Shown here: in pieces, positions 36,906-50,028 of the stretch
Layout of the letters: each line of letters opens with the position of its first letter
Numbering within the stretch: the first letter of the stretch is position 1
DNA from: Aquipseudomonas alcaligenes
GTDB lineage: Bacteria; Pseudomonadota; Gammaproteobacteria; Pseudomonadales; Pseudomonadaceae
Assembly (NCBI RefSeq): GCF_900156545.1
Contig: NZ_FTNW01000001.1
Coordinates: forward strand, 496,001-560,000
Reading direction: 5' to 3'
Length of the DNA stretch: 64,000 nt
Notes under the pieces: generated by a model
The model's database searches: none
What the model saw: only the letters and a program-made list of their open reading frames with translations
Told to the model about the DNA's origin: nothing
Translations under genes and position numbers: made by a program

Positions 36906-37357
36906 ACGCGGTCCGCAAGAAACGCCTGTACATCGTTCTGGCCATCGTGCTCGGCGTCGCCGTCGCCGTCGGCCTGGCCCTGAGTGCGCTGCAAGAGAAC
37001 ATCAACCTGTTCTATACCCCGACCCAGATCGCCAATGGCGAGGCGCCCAAGGACACCCGCATCCGCGCGGGCGGCATGGTGGCCAAGGGTTCGGTCAAGC
37101 GCTCCGCCGACTCGCTGGACGTCGAGTTCGTGGTGACTGACTTCGCCAAGAACGTGACCATCCGTTACCGCGGCATCCTGCCGGATCTGTTCCGTGAGGA
37201 GCAGGGCATCGTCGCGCTCGGCAAGCTGAATGACGAAGGTGTGCTGATAGCCGACGAGGTCTTGGCCAAGCACGACGAGAACTACATGCCGCCGGAAGTG
37301 ACCAAGGCGCTCAAGGAGAGCGGCAAGCTGCCGGCCGATGCCGAGGTCAAGCCATGA
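36902..37357 (+). CDS. ccmE: CcmE, periplasmic heme chaperone
   Basis: CcmE covalently binds heme and passes it to CcmF. The 151-residue product has an N-terminal anchor and the heme-binding His124 in [13 protein letters not shown]. The GTG at 36902 lies inside the ccmD stop region. Confidence 0.96.
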   Translation: MNAVRKKRLYIVLAIVLGVAVAVGLALSALQENINLFYTPTQIANGEAPKDTRIRAGGMVAKGSVKRSADSLDVEFVVTDFAKNVTIRYRGILPDLFREEQGIVALGKLNDEGVLIADEVLAKHDENYMPPEVTKALKESGKLPADAEVKP

Positions 37358-39342
37358 CTGCCGCTTTGATGATTCCGGAACTGGGCCACCTGGCCCTGAT
37401 CCTCGCCCTGTGCCTGGCCGTGGTGCAGTCGACCCTGCCACTGGTAGGTGCCTGGCTGGGCGACCGTCAGTGGATGGGCCTGGCCCAGCCTGCGGCCTGG
37501 GGGCAGTTCGCCATGCTGGCGATCTCCTTCGCCTGCCTGACTTGGGCGTTCATGGTGGACGACTTCACCGTCGCTTACGTGGCCAACAACTCCAACAGCG
37601 CCTTGCCCTGGTATTACAAGTTCAGCGCCGTATGGGGGGCTCACGAGGGATCACTGCTGCTGTGGGCGCTGATCCTCGGCGGCTGGACCTTCGCGGTGGC
37701 GATCTTTTCGCGCCAGTTGCCGGAAGTCATGCTGGCGCGTGTGTTGGCGGTGATGGGCATGATCAGCATCGGCTTCCTGCTGTTCATGATCGTGACCTCG
37801 AACCCATTCGAGCGCCTGTTGCCGAACAGCCCGGCGGATGGTCGTGATCTCAACCCGCTGCTGCAGGACTTCGGCCTCATCGTCCACCCGCCGATGCTGT
37901 ACATGGGCTACGTCGGCTTCTCGGTGGCCTTCGCCTTCGCCATCGCCGCCTTGCTCGGCGGCAAACTCGATGCCGCCTGGGCCCGTTGGTCGCGGCCCTG
38001 GACCATCGTTGCCTGGGCCTTCCTCGGCGTCGGTATCGCCCTCGGCTCCTGGTGGGCCTACTACGAACTGGGCTGGGGTGGCTGGTGGTTCTGGGACCCG
38101 GTGGAGAACGCCTCGTTCATGCCCTGGCTGGTCGGCACCGCGCTGATCCACTCGCTGGCCGTCACCGAGAAGCGCGGTGTGTTCAAGAGCTGGACGGTGC
38201 TGCTGGCCATCGCCGCCTTCTCCCTGAGCCTGCTCGGAACCTTCCTGGTTCGCTCGGGTGTGTTGACCTCGGTCCATGCTTTCGCCAACGACCCAGAGCG
38301 CGGCGTGTTCATTCTGATTTTCCTGCTGATTGTGGTCGGCACCTCGCTGGCGCTGTTCGCCGTGCGGGCGCCCGTGGTGAAGAGTCAGGTGGGGTTCGCC
38401 CTGTGGTCGCGCGAGACGCTCCTGCTGGCCAACAATCTGGTCCTGGTGGTATCGGCCGCCATGATTCTGCTGGGCACCCTTTACCCGCTGGTTCTGGATG
38501 CGCTGACGGGCGCCAAACTCTCGGTCGGGCCGCCGTATTTCAACGCCTTGTTCGTGCCGCTGATGGCGCTGCTCATGCTGGTCATGGCAGTCGGTGTGAT
38601 GGTGCGCTGGAAGGACACCCCGGTTAAGTGGTTGCTGAGCATGCTCACGCCGGTGCTGATCGGTTCAGTGGTGCTTGGATTCCTTGCCAGCTGGGCCTTC
38701 GGCGACTTCCACTGGAGCGTGCTGGCGGTGTTCCTGCTGGCCTTCTGGGTGCTGCTCGCGAGTGTCCGTGACTTGCTCGACAAGTGCCGCCACAAGGGGC
38801 TGCTCAAGGGAATGCGCAGTCTGTCCCGCAGCTACTGGGGCATGCACATGGCGCACCTGGGGATGGCCGTATGCGCGATCGGCGTGGTGCTGGTCAGTCA
38901 CAGCAGTGCCGAGCGCGATCTGCGCCTGGCGCCGGGCGAATCGCTGGAACTGGGCGGCTACGTGTTCGTCTTCGAGGGGGCGAAGCATTTCGAGGGCCCC
39001 AACTTCACGTCGGACAAGGGCACCGTGCGCGTGCTGGAGAACGGCGAGGAGGTGGCTGTGTTGCACCCGGAGAAGCGTCTTTACACCGTGCAGCAGATGC
39101 CGATGACCGAAGCGGGCATCGACGCGGGCTTCACCCGTGACCTCTATGTCGCCCTCGGCGAGCCGTTGGAGAACGGGGCTTGGGCGGTGCGCGTGCACAT
39201 CAAGCCTTATGTGCGCTGGATCTGGCTGGGCGGCCTGATGATGGGCCTGGGTGGGCTGCTGGCGGCCTTCGACCCGCGCTACCGGGTCAAGGTGCGTACC
39301 CGCGTGCGTGACGTGCTGGGCATGAAGGAGGCTGCGGCATGA
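37354..39342 (+). CDS. ccmF: CcmF, cytochrome c heme lyase subunit
   Basis: CcmF ligates heme to apocytochrome with CcmH and CcmI. The 662-residue product has many membrane helices and the WWD motif region [19 protein letters not shown] (about residues 240-258). It overlaps ccmE and ccmG by 4 nt. Confidence 0.97.
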   Translation: MTAALMIPELGHLALILALCLAVVQSTLPLVGAWLGDRQWMGLAQPAAWGQFAMLAISFACLTWAFMVDDFTVAYVANNSNSALPWYYKFSAVWGAHEGSLLLWALILGGWTFAVAIFSRQLPEVMLARVLAVMGMISIGFLLFMIVTSNPFERLLPNSPADGRDLNPLLQDFGLIVHPPMLYMGYVGFSVAFAFAIAALLGGKLDAAWARWSRPWTIVAWAFLGVGIALGSWWAYYELGWGGWWFWDPVENASFMPWLVGTALIHSLAVTEKRGVFKSWTVLLAIAAFSLSLLGTFLVRSGVLTSVHAFANDPERGVFILIFLLIVVGTSLALFAVRAPVVKSQVGFALWSRETLLLANNLVLVVSAAMILLGTLYPLVLDALTGAKLSVGPPYFNALFVPLMALLMLVMAVGVMVRWKDTPVKWLLSMLTPVLIGSVVLGFLASWAFGDFHWSVLAVFLLAFWVLLASVRDLLDKCRHKGLLKGMRSLSRSYWGMHMAHLGMAVCAIGVVLVSHSSAERDLRLAPGESLELGGYVFVFEGAKHFEGPNFTSDKGTVRVLENGEEVAVLHPEKRLYTVQQMPMTEAGIDAGFTRDLYVALGEPLENGAWAVRVHIKPYVRWIWLGGLMMGLGGLLAAFDPRYRVKVRTRVRDVLGMKEAAA

Positions 39343-39872
39343 AGCGTCTGGCTCTGTTGCTGCCACTGGCGTTATTCCTCGGCATGGCGGTGTTCCTCTA
39401 CCGCGGCCTGTTCCTCAACCCGCAGGAGCTGCCTTCGGCACTGATCGATAAGCCCTTGCCATCCTTCAGTCTGCCCGATCTCAAGGATGAGCAGCGCCTG
39501 ATCAGCGAAAAGGACCTCAAGGGGCCTGCCCTGGTCAACGTCTGGGCCACCTGGTGTCCGACCTGCAAGGCCGAGCACCAGATGCTCAATCAGCTGGCCA
39601 AGGCTGGTGTGGTCATTTATGGCGTCAATTACAAGGATGACAGTGTGGCGGCGCGGCAGTGGCTCAAGGACTACCTCGACCCCTACCAGGCCAACATCGC
39701 CGACCCGCAAGGCTCGCTGGGGATCAATCTGGGCGTCTATGGCGCTCCCGAGACCTTCCTGATCGATGCCCAGGGCATCATCCGCCACAAGTACGTGGGG
39801 GCTATCGACGAGCGTGTCTGGCGCGAGGAACTTGCGCCGCGTTATCAGGCACTGCTGGAGGACAAGCCATGA
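39339..39872 (+). CDS. ccmG: CcmG (DsbE), thiol:disulfide oxidoreductase
   Basis: CcmG keeps apocytochrome CXXCH motifs reduced. The 177-residue product has an N-terminal membrane anchor and a thioredoxin fold, with the active site WCPTC (Cys73 and Cys76). The acidic-site region GVYGAPETFLID follows. Confidence 0.96.
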   Translation: MKRLALLLPLALFLGMAVFLYRGLFLNPQELPSALIDKPLPSFSLPDLKDEQRLISEKDLKGPALVNVWATWCPTCKAEHQMLNQLAKAGVVIYGVNYKDDSVAARQWLKDYLDPYQANIADPQGSLGINLGVYGAPETFLIDAQGIIRHKYVGAIDERVWREELAPRYQALLEDKP

Positions 39873-40351
39873 AGCGCCTGCTGATTGCCTGCCTGCTGGG
39901 CTTGAGCCTGGTGGGTGTCGCCCGTGCAGCCATCGATACCTATGAGTTTCGCGACGAGGTGGAGCGCGAACGCTTCCGTAGCCTCACCGAGGAACTGCGC
40001 TGCCCCAAGTGCCAGAACCAGAACATCGCCGACTCCAATGCACCGATTGCCACCGACCTGCGCCGCGAGATCTATCGCATGCTCGACGATGGCCGTAGCG
40101 ACAAGGAAATCGTCGATTTCCTGGTGATGCGTTATGGCGATTTCGTGATGTACAAGCCGCCGCTCGACAGTCGCACCTGGCTGCTCTGGTACGGCCCCTT
40201 CGGCCTGCTGGGCGTGGGTGCCATCGTGCTCTGCGTGCTGGTGCTGCGTCGCCGCAAGGTGGAGAAGGCGCCGGCGCAGGTCGCCCTGAGCAAGGCCGAA
40301 CGTGAGCGCCTCGATGCGCTGCTGACAGAAAACCGGGATACCCAAGACTGA
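39869..40351 (+). CDS. ccmH: CcmH, apocytochrome thiol-handling protein
   Basis: The 160-residue product has a signal peptide ending near ARA-A and the redox motif [19 protein letters not shown] (Cys45 and Cys48). A C-terminal membrane helix follows. It has the short CcmH form with the TPR part in the separate ccmI, as in Pseudomonas. Confidence 0.95.
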   Translation: MKRLLIACLLGLSLVGVARAAIDTYEFRDEVERERFRSLTEELRCPKCQNQNIADSNAPIATDLRREIYRMLDDGRSDKEIVDFLVMRYGDFVMYKPPLDSRTWLLWYGPFGLLGVGAIVLCVLVLRRRKVEKAPAQVALSKAERERLDALLTENRDTQD

Positions 40352-41547
40352 TGATCGAATTCTGGCTCGCCGTCGGCCTGCTTCTGCTGGTTGGTACGGC
40401 TTTTCTACTGGTTCCCGTGCTGCGCGGTCGTCGCGCCCAGGCCGAGGAAGATCGCACTGCGCTAAACGTTGCCCTGTATCAGGAGCGTCTGGCCGAGCTC
40501 ACTGCCCAGCGCGAGGCGGGCACCCTGACCGTCGAGCAGTTCGACGCCGGCCAGGCCGAGGCGGCGCGCGAGCTGCTGGCCGATACCGAGGGTGCGGGCC
40601 CGGGGCGCGGCCTGCGCTTAGGCAAGGCGCTGCCCCTGCTGCTGGCGCTGGCGGTGCCAGGTGCGGCGTTCGGCCTTTATTGGCACTGGGGAGCCAGTCA
40701 GCAACTGGCGGCCATGCAGGAGCAGCCGTCGATGCAGCAGATGGCGGCCCGGCTGGAGCAGGCGGTCAAAGACAACCCGGATTCGGCCGAGGCCTGGTAT
40801 TTCCTCGGGCGCCTGTACATGGGCGAGGGCCGTGCGGCCGAGGCGGCCAAGGCCTTTGAACAGGTCATTCGGGTGGCCGGGCGCGAGCCCGAGCTGCTCG
40901 GGCAGTGGGCTCAGGCTCTGTACTTCGCCAGCAGCAAGCAGTGGAGCGAGCAGCTCCAGGCGCTGACCGACGAGGCCCTGCGCCTGGACCCCAATGAAGT
41001 GACCAGCCTGGGCCTGCTCGGCATTGCCGCCTTCGAGGACCAGCGTTTCGCCGATGCCGTGGGCTACTGGCAGCGCCTGCTGGCGCAGATGCCGGCGGAC
41101 GATCCGTCGCGCAGCTCTATCGAGAGTGGCATCGCCCAGGCCCGTGAGCAGGCGCAGGCAGCCGGGCAGTCGCTGCCGGAGGCCGTGGCCAGCAAGTCCA
41201 TGGCGGTGATTCGCGTCAGCGTCGATCTGGCGCCCGAGGTCAAGGCCAAGGTGCAGCCGGGCGATGCGGTGTTCGTCTTCGCCCGCGCGGCTTCCGGCCC
41301 GCCCATGCCGCTGGCGGTCAAGCGCCTGACGGTGGCGGACCTGCCGGCCCAGGTCGAGCTGAGCGATGCCGACGCGATGATGGCGCAGCTCAAGCTGTCC
41401 AGCTTCCCCGAAATACAGTTGGTCGCGCGCATTTCGCGCAGCGGCGTGGCCACCCAGGGCGAGTGGGTCGGCCGTGGTCAGCCGATTGCCAGCTCCACCC
41501 ATGATGCGCAGACGCTGCTGATCGACAGCCCGGAGCAGGCCCAGTGA
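40351..41547 (+). CDS. ccmI: CcmI (CycH), apocytochrome c chaperone
   Basis: CcmI holds the apocytochrome C-terminus for heme ligation. The 398-residue product has two N-terminal membrane helices with a cytoplasmic loop. Periplasmic TPR repeats follow ([20 protein letters not shown] and later units). A C-terminal domain starts near residue 285. It begins at the ccmH stop. Confidence 0.93.
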   Translation: MIEFWLAVGLLLLVGTAFLLVPVLRGRRAQAEEDRTALNVALYQERLAELTAQREAGTLTVEQFDAGQAEAARELLADTEGAGPGRGLRLGKALPLLLALAVPGAAFGLYWHWGASQQLAAMQEQPSMQQMAARLEQAVKDNPDSAEAWYFLGRLYMGEGRAAEAAKAFEQVIRVAGREPELLGQWAQALYFASSKQWSEQLQALTDEALRLDPNEVTSLGLLGIAAFEDQRFADAVGYWQRLLAQMPADDPSRSSIESGIAQAREQAQAAGQSLPEAVASKSMAVIRVSVDLAPEVKAKVQPGDAVFVFARAASGPPMPLAVKRLTVADLPAQVELSDADAMMAQLKLSSFPEIQLVARISRSGVATQGEWVGRGQPIASSTHDAQTLLIDSPEQAQ

Positions 41548-41861
41548 ATCATGCATGGCTGGTCCTGACGCTGCTGGTGCTCGGCGGCTGTACTCTGCAG
41601 CCCGGTATTGCTCCCGGTCCGGACGAGCCCGTGCGCCAGCAGAGCCATCCGCGCTACGCGCCGCCGCCCGGCGGCAACGCCTACTGGGACCCGGCGTTGG
41701 GCGTGTACGTGATCCAGGGCAGCAGCAAGCTGTATTACCGCGAGCGCGTCTACTACCGCTGGAACCGCGGATGGGCCTGGTCCAGCACGCCCAATGGTCC
41801 CTGGCAGCCGACCGACAGCAGCGGCGTGCCGGCCGGCCTCGGGCGCACCTTCAGTAACTAG
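41544..41861 (+). CDS. Small lipoprotein after the ccm operon
   Basis: The 105-residue product has a lipobox (LVLGGC, Cys at about residue 16). The mature part is Tyr/Trp/Pro-rich ([21 protein letters not shown]). The GTG start overlaps the ccmI stop, so it is co-transcribed with the operon. No function is recognised. Whether it helps cytochrome maturation is unknown. Confidence 0.7.
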   Translation: MNHAWLVLTLLVLGGCTLQPGIAPGPDEPVRQQSHPRYAPPPGGNAYWDPALGVYVIQGSSKLYYRERVYYRWNRGWAWSSTPNGPWQPTDSSGVPAGLGRTFSN

Positions 41862-42472
41862 CTTTCCAGCGCGGTCAGTGCACCCTGCAGGTTGCGCCGA
41901 GCCGGCACTTCCCACTGTGCGGCCAGCGGCGCGTGATGGTAGAGCGCCGGCAGGGCCAGCAGTTGGCGCAGCAATCGGGCCCGACCGGCGCGGAACAAGG
42001 GGGCTGGCACCCAGGCATACTCCTGGCGCACGGCGGCTTCGTAGTCGGCGTACACCTGCGCGGTGCTACCGAGGATCGACAGGTCGATATCCACCACCAG
42101 CGCCGCGTCGCTGTCCGTCGGCGGCTGCTGATGGCAGGTGGCGAGGATCATCTGGCGTAGGGCCGGGGTCCTTGCCTCCAGGCCGGCGTCCGCTAGCCAC
42201 TGACAGGCTCGCTCGGCGCTGGCCGCTTCGTTGTCCTGGCGGCGGGTGTCGTAGACCAGGTCATGGGTCCACAGCGCCAGTTCCACCAGTGCGGCGTCTG
42301 CGGCCAGGTGGCGCCAGCGGTTCAGGTGAGCCAGGCAGGCGGTGATGTGCGCCGCGCCATGGTAGTGGCGGTCCGCGGCGCCATAGGCGCCGTTCAGTTC
42401 GGCGAAACTGCCGGCCGGGGCCGTGCCGCCGAGTTCCTGCCAGAGCGCTTGCCAGCGTGTTGCCGAGAGCAT
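41858..42472 (-). CDS. HD-superfamily metal-dependent hydrolase, predicted
   Basis: The 204-residue product has YHGAAHI, WTHDLVYDT and a later CHQ and DIDLSILG. These match the conserved metal ligands of a family of predicted HD phosphohydrolases. The substrate is not known. It converges on the lipoprotein gene with a 4-nt overlap and is divergent from smc. Confidence 0.75.
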   Translation of the reverse strand: MLSATRWQALWQELGGTAPAGSFAELNGAYGAADRHYHGAAHITACLAHLNRWRHLAADAALVELALWTHDLVYDTRRQDNEAASAERACQWLADAGLEARTPALRQMILATCHQQPPTDSDAALVVDIDLSILGSTAQVYADYEAAVRQEYAWVPAPLFRAGRARLLRQLLALPALYHHAPLAAQWEVPARRNLQGALTALES

Positions 42473-42519
42473 TCTTCACCTCGCCAGAGTCGGGGCGCCC
42501 AGCATAGCGCGGCATGCTC

Positions 42520-42547
42520 TTGGCCGCGAAAACCCCTGTGATACACT
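42520..42547 (+). promoter_or_regulatory. Possible sigma-70 promoter of smc
   Basis: TTGGCC (42520-42525), a 16-nt spacer and TACACT (42542-42547) lie about 40 bp upstream of a small leader frame and 100 bp upstream of smc. Confidence 0.45.
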
Positions 42548-42587
42548 CGCTCGACTTCCCGTTTCGCCCCTTATCTCAAGGATTTCC

Positions 42588-42656
42588 ATGCACTTTATGG
42601 CAGCGGACAGCCCCGTTTTGCGCAGTTCCCGTCCGGAGTGTCCGGCATGCGCCTGA
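42588..42656 (+). CDS. Possible leader peptide overlapping the smc start
   Basis: A 22-codon frame starts at an ATG after AAGGATTTCC and ends in TGA at 42654-42656, 10 nt inside smc. The product would be MHFMAADSPVLRSSRPECPA plus two residues. Its stop overlapping the smc start is the geometry of translational coupling. It may be chance, as no family is recognised. Confidence 0.3.
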   Translation: MHFMAADSPVLRSSRPECPACA

Positions 42657-45600
42657 AGTGCATCAAGCTGGCGGGCTTCAAGTCCTTCGTCGACCCCACC
42701 ACGGTCAGCTTCCCCAGCAACATGGCGGCGGTGGTCGGCCCCAACGGCTGCGGCAAGTCCAACATCATCGACGCCGTACGCTGGGTGATGGGTGAGAGTT
42801 CGGCGAAAAACCTTCGCGGCGAGTCGATGACCGACGTCATCTTCAACGGCTCCAACACGCGCAAACCGGTGACCCAGGCCTCCATCGAGCTGATCTTCGA
42901 CAACAGCGACAACTCGCTGGTGGGTGAATACGCGGCGTTCGCCGAGATTTCCATCCGCCGCCGGGTGACCCGCGACGGGCAGAACACCTACTTCCTCAAC
43001 GGCACCAAGTGCCGCCGCCGCGACATCACTGACATCTTCCTCGGCACCGGCCTCGGCCCGCGCAGCTACTCGATCATCGAGCAGGGCATGATTTCCAAGC
43101 TGATCGAGGCCAAGCCCGAGGATCTGCGGAATTTCATCGAGGAAGCCGCCGGCATCTCCAAGTACAAGGAGCGCCGCCGCGAGACCGAGAGCCGCATTCG
43201 CCGCACCCAGGAGAACCTGGCGCGCCTGACCGACCTGCGCGAAGAGCTGGAACGTCAGCTCGAACGCCTGCACCGCCAGGCCCAGGCCGCCGAGAAGTAC
43301 CAGGAATACAAGGCCGAGGAGCGTCAGCTCAAGGCCCAGCTGGCGGCCCTGCGCTGGCAGACGCTGAACCTGCAGGTCGGTAGCCGCGAACAGGTGATCG
43401 GCGACCAGGAGGTGGCCTACGAGGCCCTGGTGGCCGAGCAGCGCAGCGCCGACGCCAGTATCGAGCGTCTGCGCGACGGCCACCATGAGTTGTCCGAACG
43501 CTTCAACCAGGTGCAGGCACGTTTCTATTCGGTGGGCGGCGATATCGCCCGTGTCGAGCAGAGCATCCAGCACGGCCAGCAGCGCCTGCGCCAGCTGCAG
43601 GACGACCTCAACGAGGCCGAGCGCGCGCGCCTGGAGACCGAATCGCACCTAGGCCATGACCGCACCCTGCTGGCGACCCTGGCGGAAGAGCTGGCCATGC
43701 TCGAACCCGAGCAGGAGCTCACCAGCGCCGCGGCCGAGGAATCCGCCGCCGCCCTGGAAGAGGCCGAGAGCGCCATGCATGGCTGGCAGGAGCAGTGGGA
43801 TGGTTTCAACCAGCGCAGCGCCGAGCCGCGCCGCCAGGCCGAAGTCCAGCAGTCGCGCATTGCCCAGCTGGAGCAGAGCCTGGAGCGTCTGGCCGAGCGC
43901 CAGCGCCGCCTGGCTGACGAATTGGCCCAATTGGCTGCTGATCCGGAAGACGCCGCGATTCTCGAGTTGACCGAGCAGCTGGCCGCCAGCGAGCTGCAGC
44001 TGGACGAGCTGCATGCCACCGAAGCAGGCCAGGCCGAGCGTCTCGAACAGCTGCGTGGCGAGCTGCAGCAGGCCACCCAGGCCCAGCAGCAGGCCCAGGG
44101 CGAGCTGCAGCGGCTGAACGGCCGCATCGCCTCCCTGGAGGCGTTGCAGCAGGCCGCGCTGAACCCGGGCAAGGGAGCCTCGGAATGGCTGCGCGAACAC
44201 CAGCTGAGCAACCGTCCACGCCTGGCCGAAGGCCTGCGGGTGGAGAGCGGCTGGGAGCTGGCGGTGGAGACGGTGCTCGGTGCCGACCTGCAGGCCGTGC
44301 TGCTGGACGATTTCAATCATCTGAACCTGGGCGGTTTCGACCAGGGCGAGCTGCGCCTGATCAATCCGCAAACCGGCAGTGCGCGCAGCGCCGGCAGCCT
44401 GTTGGACAAGGTCGAGGCGAATATCGACCTGGCGCCCTGGCTGGGCCAGGTGCGCCCGGTGGAGAGCCTGGACCAGGCCCTGGCCCAGCGCCTGCAGCTG
44501 GGCGACGGCGAGAGCCTGATCAGCCGCGACGGCTACTGGGTCGGTCGGCATTTCCTGCGCGTGCGCCGCGCCAGCGAGGCAGAAAGCGGCGTGCTGGCCC
44601 GCGGCCAGGAGCTGGAACGGCTGCACGCCGAGCGCGATGAACGCGAGGCGGCCCTGGCCGATCTCGAGGATACCCTGCAGCGTCTGCAGGCCAGCCAGCG
44701 CCAGCAGGAAGACGCGCGCGAACAGCAGCGCCGCCTGGTCCAGGACGAAGCACGTCGCCAGGGCGAGCTGAAGGCCAGGCTTTCCGCTGGTCAGGCCAAG
44801 GCCGAGCAACTGGCGTTGCGCCGTCGCCGTCTGGACGAAGAGCAGTGCGAGGTCGCCGAGCAGCGCGAGCTGGAGCAGGAACAGCTGGGTGAAGCTCGTC
44901 TGGTACTGCAGGACGCGCTGGACGCCATGGCTACCGATACCGAGCAGCGCGAGCAACTGCTGGCCAGCCGCGACCAGTTGCGCGAGCGTCTCGATCGGGT
45001 GCGCCAGGAGGCCCGCCAGCACAAGGACCACGCCCATCAGCTGGCCGTGCGCCTGGGTTCAATCAAGGCTCAGCACGAGTCCACGCGCCAGGCGCTGGAA
45101 CGCCTGGAGCTGCAGTTCGAACGCGCCATCGAGCGCCGCGAGCAGCTCTCGCTGAATCTGGAGGAGGGCGCTGCGCCGCTGGAAGAGCTGCGCATGAAGC
45201 TCGAAGAGCTGCTAGAGAAGCGCATGGGCGTCGAGGACGAGCTCAAGCTCGCGCGCCTGGCCCTGGAAGATGCCGACCGCGAGCTGCGTGATGCCGAGAA
45301 GCGGCGCAGCCAGGCCGAACAGCAGGCACAATTGCTGCGCGGCCAGTTGGAGCAGCAGCGCATGGATTGGCAGGGCCTCAACGTACGGCGCAAGGCCCTG
45401 CAGGACCAGTTGCTGGAAGACGGCTACGACCTGCACGGGGTCCTCGCCACTCTGCCCAGCGACGCCAGCGAGGCGGCCTGGGACCAGCAGCTGGAGCAGC
45501 TGGCCGGGCGCATCGCCCGTCTCGGCGCGATCAACCTCGCGGCGATCGACGAGTACCAGCAGCAGTCCGAGCGCAAGCGCTACCTGGACGCGCAGAACGC

Positions 45601-46135
45601 CGACCTGGTGGAGGCGCTGGAGACGCTGGAAAACGTCATCCGCAAGATCGACAAGGAAACCCGCAACCGCTTCAAGGAAACCTTCGACCAGATCAACGCC
45701 GGCCTGCAGGCGCTGTTCCCCAAGGTCTTCGGCGGCGGCCATGCCTACCTGGAACTGACCGGCGAGGACTTGCTGGACACCGGTGTGGCGATCATGGCCC
45801 GCCCGCCGGGCAAGAAGAACAGCACCATTCACCTGCTGTCCGGCGGCGAGAAGGCGCTGACCGCGCTGGCCCTGGTGTTCGCCATCTTCAAGCTGAATCC
45901 GGCGCCGTTCTGCATGCTCGACGAGGTGGACGCGCCACTCGACGACGCCAACGTCGGCCGCTATGCGCGACTGGTTAAGGAAATGTCGGAGACGGTGCAG
46001 TTCATCTACATCACCCACAACAAGATCGCCATGGAGATGGCCGATCAGCTGATGGGTGTAACCATGCACGAGCCGGGTTGCTCGCGCCTGGTGGCGGTGG
46101 ATGTCGAGGAGGCCATGACGCTGGTGGAGGCCTGA
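42647..46135 (+). CDS. smc: SMC, chromosome segregation ATPase
   Basis: SMC organises and segregates the chromosome with ScpA and ScpB. The product is 1162 residues from the ATG at 42647, with CGGAG 8 nt upstream. A GTG three codons earlier overlaps that site. Walker A GPNGCGKSN is at the N-terminus. Two long coiled coils flank a hinge at about residues 500-660. The ABC signature LLSGGEKALTALAL and Walker B CMLDEVDAPLDD are near the C-terminus. Confidence 0.97.
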   Translation: MRLKCIKLAGFKSFVDPTTVSFPSNMAAVVGPNGCGKSNIIDAVRWVMGESSAKNLRGESMTDVIFNGSNTRKPVTQASIELIFDNSDNSLVGEYAAFAEISIRRRVTRDGQNTYFLNGTKCRRRDITDIFLGTGLGPRSYSIIEQGMISKLIEAKPEDLRNFIEEAAGISKYKERRRETESRIRRTQENLARLTDLREELERQLERLHRQAQAAEKYQEYKAEERQLKAQLAALRWQTLNLQVGSREQVIGDQEVAYEALVAEQRSADASIERLRDGHHELSERFNQVQARFYSVGGDIARVEQSIQHGQQRLRQLQDDLNEAERARLETESHLGHDRTLLATLAEELAMLEPEQELTSAAAEESAAALEEAESAMHGWQEQWDGFNQRSAEPRRQAEVQQSRIAQLEQSLERLAERQRRLADELAQLAADPEDAAILELTEQLAASELQLDELHATEAGQAERLEQLRGELQQATQAQQQAQGELQRLNGRIASLEALQQAALNPGKGASEWLREHQLSNRPRLAEGLRVESGWELAVETVLGADLQAVLLDDFNHLNLGGFDQGELRLINPQTGSARSAGSLLDKVEANIDLAPWLGQVRPVESLDQALAQRLQLGDGESLISRDGYWVGRHFLRVRRASEAESGVLARGQELERLHAERDEREAALADLEDTLQRLQASQRQQEDAREQQRRLVQDEARRQGELKARLSAGQAKAEQLALRRRRLDEEQCEVAEQRELEQEQLGEARLVLQDALDAMATDTEQREQLLASRDQLRERLDRVRQEARQHKDHAHQLAVRLGSIKAQHESTRQALERLELQFERAIERREQLSLNLEEGAAPLEELRMKLEELLEKRMGVEDELKLARLALEDADRELRDAEKRRSQAEQQAQLLRGQLEQQRMDWQGLNVRRKALQDQLLEDGYDLHGVLATLPSDASEAAWDQQLEQLAGRIARLGAINLAAIDEYQQQSERKRYLDAQNADLVEALETLENVIRKIDKETRNRFKETFDQINAGLQALFPKVFGGGHAYLELTGEDLLDTGVAIMARPPGKKNSTIHLLSGGEKALTALALVFAIFKLNPAPFCMLDEVDAPLDDANVGRYARLVKEMSETVQFIYITHNKIAMEMADQLMGVTMHEPGCSRLVAVDVEEAMTLVEA

Positions 46136-46200
46136 AAAATCAGGAAATGCCTTGCCACGGTGCACATTTACCGTTCGTCGTGCTAGCTTAGGCCTCACTT

Positions 46201-46229
46201 TTGTTACACGCGAAAATCACCTGTAAAAA
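46201..46229 (+). promoter_or_regulatory. Possible zipA promoter overlapping a LexA box
   Basis: TTGTTA (46201-46206) and TAAAAA (46224-46229) have a 17-nt spacer. The -10 lies inside the LexA-like palindrome, so LexA binding would block it. Confidence 0.4.
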
Positions 46230-46236
46230 TATACAG
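46221..46236. promoter_or_regulatory. LexA box (SOS operator) upstream of zipA
   Basis: CTGTAAAAATATACAG has the invariant CTG-N10-CAG with CTGT/ACAG arms and an all-A/T centre, very close to the LexA consensus. It lies 73 bp before the zipA ATG in the 174-bp smc-zipA gap. Confidence 0.75.
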
Positions 46237-46309
46237 TTGTTCGCGTTCCAAAGGGGCAGGAAGCCCTTATTTTCATTACATTTTCATCGTTTAGGGGTTT
46301 GGGAGTTTC

Positions 46310-47122
46310 ATGGAGCTGCGCTATTGGCTGATCGTCATTGGTGTCATCGTCATCGTCGGCATTCTGTTTGACGGCTGGCGCCGCATGCGGGGCGGTAGCG
46401 GCAAGCTGAAGTTCAAGCTCGACCACAGTTTCAGCAACCTGCCGGATGACGATGCTGACCCCGATCTGCTGGGCCCTGCCCGTGTCATCGATCGCAAGCG
46501 CGAGCCCGAATTCAACGAAGCCGATATGCCCACCGTCAGCGCCAGCGAGCTCAATCGCAAGCGCAACATCGAGCCGAAGCAGGGTGACCTGGGGCTGGAT
46601 GCCGACGAGCCGGTGCCGACCCTGCTGACGCCGGTCGAAGATGAAGACGAGCCGCACAGCGCCAAATCGAGCAAGGAGCAACTGCCGGTCGAGGAAGTGC
46701 TGGTGATCAATGTGATCGCCCGCGACGCCGAGGGCTTCAAGGGCCCGGCGCTGCTGCAGAACATCCTGGAGAGCGGCCTGCGCTTTGGCGAGATGGATAT
46801 TTTCCACCGCCACGAAAGCATGGCCGGCAACGGCGAAGTGCTGTTCTCCATGGCCAACGGCGTCAAGCCGGGCACCTTCGATCTGGACGACTTCGAGCTG
46901 TTCTACACCCCGGCGGTGAGTTTCTTCCTCGGCCTGCCGGGGCCGCGCCATCCGAAGCAGGCCTTCGACGTGATGATCGCCGCTGCACGCAAGCTCGCTC
47001 ATGAGCTCAATGGCGAGCTGAAGGACGACCAGCGCAGCGTGATGACCGCGCAGACCATCGAGCACTATCGCCAGCGTATCGTCGAATTCGAGCGCAAGAA
47101 GCAGCTCGCCGGCAAACGCTAA
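46310..47122 (+). CDS. zipA: ZipA, FtsZ-membrane tether
   Basis: ZipA anchors FtsZ filaments to the membrane at the division site. The 270-residue product has an N-terminal transmembrane helix ([19 protein letters not shown]) and an acidic/proline linker. The C-terminal FtsZ-binding domain runs from about residue 125 ([16 protein letters not shown] to the end). A LexA box precedes it, and a hairpin separates it from ligA. Confidence 0.94.
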   Translation: MELRYWLIVIGVIVIVGILFDGWRRMRGGSGKLKFKLDHSFSNLPDDDADPDLLGPARVIDRKREPEFNEADMPTVSASELNRKRNIEPKQGDLGLDADEPVPTLLTPVEDEDEPHSAKSSKEQLPVEEVLVINVIARDAEGFKGPALLQNILESGLRFGEMDIFHRHESMAGNGEVLFSMANGVKPGTFDLDDFELFYTPAVSFFLGLPGPRHPKQAFDVMIAAARKLAHELNGELKDDQRSVMTAQTIEHYRQRIVEFERKKQLAGKR

Positions 47123-47144
47123 GCGCTCCAGCTTACGCAATCCC

Positions 47145-49548
<2,404 letters not shown>

Positions 49549-49555
49549 GCGAGGA

Positions 49556-49577
49556 GGCCCCGGCGAATGCCGGGGCC
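49556..49577. terminator. Bidirectional hairpin between ligA and the TRL-like gene
   Basis: GGCCCCGGC (49556-49564) and GCCGGGGCC (49569-49577) form a 9-bp stem with a GAAT loop between convergent genes. No T tract follows on either strand. Confidence 0.5.
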
Positions 49578-49584
49578 CAGGCCA

Positions 49585-49893
49585 TTACTGACCGGTGACG
49601 TTGACGCAGGTCTTGCCGTAGAAGGGGTAGAAGCCCTTGGTGTGGTAGTCGGCGGTAGCCACGGTGGAGATGCTGCCGTTGGCCTTGGCGGCCTCGATGG
49701 AGGCGTCACCCTTGTTGATCAGGCCGATGATGGTGGTGGCGCAGGAGGTGCCCTGCTTGCCGCCCTGGGCGGTGGTAGCGGTGATCGGGCCTTTCACGTC
49801 GGTGATCAGGCCGACACCGACCGGCGACAGGCCGTTGGCGCAGCCGCTCAGCAGGGTGGCGAAGGCAGTGGCAGTCAGAATACGTTTCAGCAT
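49585..49893 (-). CDS. TRL-like family lipoprotein
   Basis: The 102-residue product has a lipobox (LLSGC, Cys18). Its body resembles TRL-like proteins (GLITDVKGPITATT, CATTIIGLINKGDASIEAAK, ISTVATADYHTKGF). It is probably anchored in the outer membrane. Function is unknown. Confidence 0.75.
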   Translation of the reverse strand: MLKRILTATAFATLLSGCANGLSPVGVGLITDVKGPITATTAQGGKQGTSCATTIIGLINKGDASIEAAKANGSISTVATADYHTKGFYPFYGKTCVNVTGQ

Positions 49894-50028
49894 TTTCTAG
49901 CATCCTTGGCTTTTTGATACGTCCCGGCCCAATACCGGGCTCGCGGCGACCTTAACCAAGGAGGGGCTGCGGAGCAAACGCGCGTGCCCGCAGCGTTGAC
50001 TGGTTCATGTTCTGAGCGGGCGCGCCGC

